From: an uncultured Granulosicoccaceae bacterium
GTDB lineage: Bacteria > Pseudomonadota > Gammaproteobacteria > Granulosicoccales > Granulosicoccaceae
Length of the DNA stretch: 64,000 nt
Direction: 5' to 3'
Assembly: GCA_937930305.1 (NCBI GenBank)
Contig: CALGLE010000035.1
Span: 1 to 64,000, forward strand
The notes under the pieces were generated by a model, which saw only the letters and a list, made by a program, of their open reading frames with translations, was not told the origin of the DNA and made no database searches. How positions within the stretch are numbered: position 1 is the first letter of the stretch; the number at the start of each line of letters is the position of its first letter. The position numbers were made by a program, and so were the translations under genes. Positions 60,635 through 64,000 of the stretch are shown piece after piece.

Positions 60635-62052
60635 ACAAAACTCCTCACATCAACAAAGTGCCCAGCAATAGCTGCCGCTGCCGCCATCGCAGGACTGACC
60701 AAATGAGTGCGACCTCCCGCGCCTTGCCGGCCTTCAAAGTTTCGGTTCGACGTCGATGCACATCGCTCCCCTGGCTCCAGGCGATCAGCGTTCATCGCCA
60801 AACACATCGAACAACCCGGCTCTCTCCATTCAAATCCAGCTGCTGTAAATATCTTATCCAGGCCCTCTTCCTCAGCTTGGCGTTTTACCAAACCCGAACC
60901 TGGCACCACTAGCGCTTGTTTAATGGAATCTGCAACTTGTCGATTTTGAATAACCGCCGCGGCTGCGCGTAAATCTTCAATGCGAGAATTGGTGCAGGAA
61001 CCGATGAACACCCGATCCAAACCGATGTCGGTCATGGGGGTGTCGGGTTTTAAATCCATGTACTCCAGCGCTCGGCGCATGCCATCAGCGCGCGTCGCAT
61101 CATCAACAGTTTCTGGGTTCGGCACAACGCCACCCACGGATGTCACCATTTCCGGTGATGTTCCCCATGACACTTGCGGTTCAATGCCAGCGGCGTCTAT
61201 GCGCACCACTTTGTCAAACTGTGCATCGTCGTCACTCACCAATGTGCGCCAAGCAGCGGCTGCCGCTTCCCACTGTTCAGCTGTGGGTGCAAACGGACGA
61301 CCTTTGATGTAGTCAATCGTGGTTTCATCCACGGCCACCATACCCGCACGCGCACCTGCTTCAATCGACATGTTGCACACGGTCATGCGACCCTCCATCG
61401 ACAAGGCTCGAATGGCGTGGCCACCAAATTCAATCGTATAACCGGTGCCACCTGCGGTGCCGATTTCTCCAATGATGGCAAGCACAATATCTTTAGCGGT
61501 TACCCCTGGCCCGACTTGCCCATCCACACTGACCAACATCGATTTCGATTTCTTTTGCAGCAGCGTTTGCGTGGCCATGACATGCTCCACTTCACTGGTA
61601 CCAATGCCGAACGCCAATGCACCGAAGGCACCGTGAGTGGAGGTGTGCGAATCGCCGCACACGACGGTCATGCCCGGTAGGGTCGCACCTTGTTCTGGCC
61701 CGATGACATGAACAATGCCTTGGCGATGGTCTGTCATTGAAAACTCAGTGACACCGAAGGCTTCGCAATTAGTATCAAGCGTTTCCACTTGCAAACGGGA
61801 AACAGGATCTTCAATGCCTTCATCCCGTGAGGTGGTGGGTACATTGTGATCGGCCACGGCCAACATAGAGTCGGTGCGCCAGGGTTTGCGCCCAGCCAGC
61901 GTCAGCCCCTCGAATGCTTGAGGCGATGTGACTTCGTGCACCAAATGACGATCGATGTACAGCAGCACGGTGCCATCTTCTTGTTCGTCCACCAAATGGG
62001 CGTCCCAAACCTTGTCGTACAGAGTTTTTCCGGCCATGCGAATCACGCTCAT
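60631..62052 (-). CDS. leuC: 3-isopropylmalate dehydratase large subunit
   Basis: LeuC carries the 4Fe-4S cluster and the active site of isopropylmalate isomerase. The 473-residue protein has [20 protein letters not shown], the cluster Cys in [20 protein letters not shown] and in GCSMCLAMN, and [19 protein letters not shown]. It heads the operon and faces a divergent LysR gene with a large palindrome between. Confidence 0.97.
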   Translation of the reverse strand: MSVIRMAGKTLYDKVWDAHLVDEQEDGTVLLYIDRHLVHEVTSPQAFEGLTLAGRKPWRTDSMLAVADHNVPTTSRDEGIEDPVSRLQVETLDTNCEAFGVTEFSMTDHRQGIVHVIGPEQGATLPGMTVVCGDSHTSTHGAFGALAFGIGTSEVEHVMATQTLLQKKSKSMLVSVDGQVGPGVTAKDIVLAIIGEIGTAGGTGYTIEFGGHAIRALSMEGRMTVCNMSIEAGARAGMVAVDETTIDYIKGRPFAPTAEQWEAAAAAWRTLVSDDDAQFDKVVRIDAAGIEPQVSWGTSPEMVTSVGGVVPNPETVDDATRADGMRRALEYMDLKPDTPMTDIGLDRVFIGSCTNSRIEDLRAAAAVIQNRQVADSIKQALVVPGSGLVKRQAEEEGLDKIFTAAGFEWREPGCSMCLAMNADRLEPGERCASTSNRNFEGRQGAGGRTHLVSPAMAAAAAIAGHFVDVRSFV

Positions 62053-62088
62053 GAGTTAAGTGTTGGATGTGTCTAGGTTAACGGCTAC

Positions 62089-62111
62089 CTATCAATTACT
62101 CAAATTGATAG
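62089..62111. promoter_or_regulatory. Palindromic LysR-type operator between leuC and lysR
   Basis: A perfect 9-base inverted repeat, CTATCAATT (62089-62097) and AATTGATAG (62103-62111), is separated by ACTCA. It lies 37 bases upstream of leuC and fits the size and symmetry of a LysR-type recognition site. A minus-strand TTGTAA/AGTAAT pair with 17-base spacing overlaps it, so binding could act at the leuC promoter. Confidence 0.75.
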
Positions 62112-62126
62112 TATTCATTACAAGTA

Positions 62127-62139
62127 TTCCAAATAGGAA
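62127..62139. promoter_or_regulatory. Second T-N11-A palindrome overlapping the lysR ribosome binding site
   Basis: TTCC (62127-62130) and GGAA (62136-62139) form a T-N11-A box, the LysR-family consensus shape. The right half AGGAA is also the ribosome binding site, seven bases before the ATG at 62148. This suggests that the regulator may limit its own expression. Confidence 0.55.
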
Positions 62140-62147
62140 TGATAATT

Positions 62148-63074
62148 ATGGACACCCTGGCTCTAGAGTCTTTCATAGCCGTCGCGGACGAAGGCTCATT
62201 TTCTCGCGCTGCCGAGCGATTGTTCGTCACCCAACCGGCAATAAGCAAACGTATCGCAGGACTTGAGCAAGACTTAGGGATGCCCTTGTTTGATCGGCAG
62301 GGCCGACAACTGAGCCTAACCGAGGCCGGAGCGACCCTGTTAACCAGTGCACGTCGCATTGTGGCCGATTTGAACACCAGCCGTGAGGCCATTCTATCAA
62401 TGGGTGACCAGGTGGGGGGCCGCTTGCGTCTTGCGACCAGCCACCATATCGGCATTCATCGACTCCCGCCCGTGTTGAAAGCTTTCACGCAACGTTACCC
62501 CGCGGTGGAACTGGATTTGTTATTCCTAGACTCTGAACTCGCCATAGATAAGGTTATTCAGGGAGAAATCGAACTGGCGATTGTGACTTTGCCGGAAACC
62601 GAACAACGCGCACTCACCAATGTATTAATTTGGCCAGACCCCTTAGTGATTGTTGCAGCGCCCGATCATCCGCTGATAAAAACGGCACAGCCTCGTAAGG
62701 GTGCCGGTGCCCAATCCAGAGCTGGTGCACTCACAAAAAAACAACCCGTATCGGCGTTAGCATCACACGCAGCAGTGCTGCCCAGCCGCAACACCATCAC
62801 CCGCCGCATTTTGTTTAATTCATTAAACCCACACCGAATCACCATTCGTACTGCACTGGAAACGAATTACCTAGAAACCATCAAGATGCTGGTGTCTGTT
62901 GGTATAGGCTGGGGCGTACTGCCTGCCTCAATGTTGGACGACACTGTGGAAGAAGTGCGGTTGAGTCAACTAGACATGCAACGCAGGCTAGGTTATGTGG
63001 TGAGAACCGACCGCACCATCAGCCGTGCAGGCAACGCATTGCTCGATATACTTCGAGCCAGCGAACCAAACTGA
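62148..63074 (+). CDS. LysR-family regulator, likely of the leu operon
   Basis: The 308-residue protein has an N-terminal HTH (LESFIAVADEGSFSRAAERL, VTQPAISKRIAGLEQDLGMP) and an effector domain (GRLRLATSHHIGIHRLPPVL, MLVSVGIGWGVLPASMLDD). The ATG at 62139 is possible, but ATG 62148 is preferred because AGGAA at 62135-62139 is then a proper ribosome binding site. It is divergent from leuC, with two palindromes between; Pseudomonas has a LysR gene in the same position. The ligand is probably a leucine-pathway intermediate (inference). Confidence 0.87.
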   Translation: MDTLALESFIAVADEGSFSRAAERLFVTQPAISKRIAGLEQDLGMPLFDRQGRQLSLTEAGATLLTSARRIVADLNTSREAILSMGDQVGGRLRLATSHHIGIHRLPPVLKAFTQRYPAVELDLLFLDSELAIDKVIQGEIELAIVTLPETEQRALTNVLIWPDPLVIVAAPDHPLIKTAQPRKGAGAQSRAGALTKKQPVSALASHAAVLPSRNTITRRILFNSLNPHRITIRTALETNYLETIKMLVSVGIGWGVLPASMLDDTVEEVRLSQLDMQRRLGYVVRTDRTISRAGNALLDILRASEPN

Positions 63075-63082
63075 GGAACAGC

Positions 63083-64000
63083 ATGAATAAACACCTGGCG
63101 CAGTCCAATGTCGAAGGCACAGGCTATGAGCATTTGGATGCTCGTTTCGATAATTGCATCATCGGGCATGCGCAAGTCGAACGCTTGTGGACGGGCAGTC
63201 GATGGGCAGAAGGGCCAGCCTGGTTTGCCGCAGGCAACTATTTGTTGTGGTCTGACATACCCAATAATCGAATGCTGCGTTGGGATGCTAATGATGGACA
63301 TGTATCGGTATTTCGTTCGCCAGCGAATAACAGCAATGGCAACACGGTAGATGCGCAGGGGCGATTAATTTCGTGTGAGCATTTAAGTCGCTCTGTGACA
63401 CGCACAGAACACAACGGATCTATCAGCGTTCTTGCTAACACCTTTGAGGGCAAAAGATTTAATTCGCCTAATGATGTTGTTGTTCACGACGATGGTTCCA
63501 TCTGGTTCACCGACCCCTCCTACGGAATATTATCCGATTACGAAGGCGACGCTGCAACGCCAGAAATGGATTGTCATGTGTATCGCATCGACCAAACGGG
63601 TTCAGTAACCCGCGTTATAGACAACATGGCGAAACCCAATGGTATTGCTTTTAGCCCCGATGGAGAAGCTGTGTATGTGTCTGATACAGGGGCCAGCCAT
63701 GACCCCAGCTTAACCCCCCACATCAAACGCTTTACGTTGTCAGCTGATAAAAAAAGCGTTACCAACCACACCGTATTTGCGGAATGCACAGCCGGTATGT
63801 TTGACGGGTTTCGCTTCGATCGTGGCGGAAGAATTTGGGCCAGTGCAGCCAATGGCGTGCATTGCTATGCCACAGACGGCACATTGATCGGACGGATTAA
63901 AATTCCCGAATTAGTGGCCAACGTAGAATTTGGTGGTGCGAAACTAAATCGATTATTTATCTGTGGGCAAACGTCGTTGTATTCCGTTTACCTAGCGGTC
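63083..64000 (+). CDS. SMP-30/gluconolactonase-family protein, partial
   Basis: The reading frame runs off the window end after 306 codons, with no stop. It is a six-bladed beta-propeller of the SMP-30/gluconolactonase/LRE family: GSRWAEGPAWFAAGNYLLWS (metal Glu), FNSPNDVVVHDDGSIWFTDP (metal Asn), AKPNGIAFSPDGEAVYVSDT and FDGFRFDRGGRIWASAANG. It probably hydrolyses a sugar-acid lactone. AGGA precedes the ATG, eight bases after the lysR stop, so it may be in one operon with that regulator. Confidence 0.88.
   Translation, partial: MNKHLAQSNVEGTGYEHLDARFDNCIIGHAQVERLWTGSRWAEGPAWFAAGNYLLWSDIPNNRMLRWDANDGHVSVFRSPANNSNGNTVDAQGRLISCEHLSRSVTRTEHNGSISVLANTFEGKRFNSPNDVVVHDDGSIWFTDPSYGILSDYEGDAATPEMDCHVYRIDQTGSVTRVIDNMAKPNGIAFSPDGEAVYVSDTGASHDPSLTPHIKRFTLSADKKSVTNHTVFAECTAGMFDGFRFDRGGRIWASAANGVHCYATDGTLIGRIKIPELVANVEFGGAKLNRLFICGQTSLYSVYLAV

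Overview
The window is chromosomal DNA of a gammaproteobacterium. It holds about 57 protein-coding genes, mostly housekeeping, packed into short operons with frequent 1-4 base overlaps, and no rRNA, tRNA, CRISPR array or intact insertion sequence that I can see. Gene order is strikingly Pseudomonas-like: dksA-gluQ-cbrX-like-cbrA-cbrB, yciO-scpA-scpB, and the long block leuC-leuD-(gst)-leuB-asd-fimV-truA-trpF-accD-folC-SPOR-cvpA-purF...metZ. The base composition looks near 50% G+C, lower than most Pseudomonas, so I infer a marine-type gammaproteobacterium related to that branch. I cannot name the genus.

Region by region. 1-5.8 kb is the most accessory-looking part: a LysR gene with no recognisable start, two small-molecule or protein methyltransferases, an OsmC-like protein, an MFS exporter plus a stub of a second MFS paralogue, a VOC protein and a GNAT acetyltransferase. 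5.9-13.7 kb has a TTC38-like TPR protein, an operon of SPFH protein/NfeD/unknown membrane transporter, tsaB coupled to a DinG/YoaA-type helicase, and a small lipoprotein. 13.7-18.8 kb has an OmpA-like lipoprotein, guaB-guaA and divergent xseA. 19-27.3 kb is dksA (with a long histone-like Lys/Ala tail), gluQ, a cbrX-like small gene, cbrA, a cbrB whose AAA+ domain has lost its catalytic motifs, and acs. 27.4-33 kb is mixed: a CHRD/spondin lipoprotein, tlpA-like/msrB, smr, a nitrilase-family amidohydrolase, a small membrane protein and a broken TAP-type hydrolase. 32.7-39.5 kb runs yciO-scpA-scpB-(699-residue coiled-coil protein)-dgoK-dgoA, all on the minus strand. 39.5-46.9 kb carries a parvulin isomerase, glycerate kinase, metZ, a TPR/L,D-transpeptidase pair and an HD-GYP protein. 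46.9-62 kb is the purF...leuC biosynthetic block, read on the minus strand. 62.1 kb to the end is a divergent LysR gene followed by an SMP-30/gluconolactonase gene that runs off the window.

How the parts fit together: leucine (leuCDB), aspartate-family amino acid (asd, metZ), tryptophan (trpF), purine (purF, guaBA), fatty acid (accD) and folate (folC) synthesis sit beside cell-pole and envelope genes (fimV, SPOR protein, cvpA, L,D-transpeptidase). Carbon control is represented by cbrAB followed by acs, and nucleoid or chromosome organisation by scpAB and the extended DksA. The most unusual items are the catalytically dead CbrB, the H1-like DksA extension, the ScpB acidic tail next to a giant charged-helix protein, the MFS paralogue stub, and a strong palindromic operator between leuC and its divergent LysR gene.
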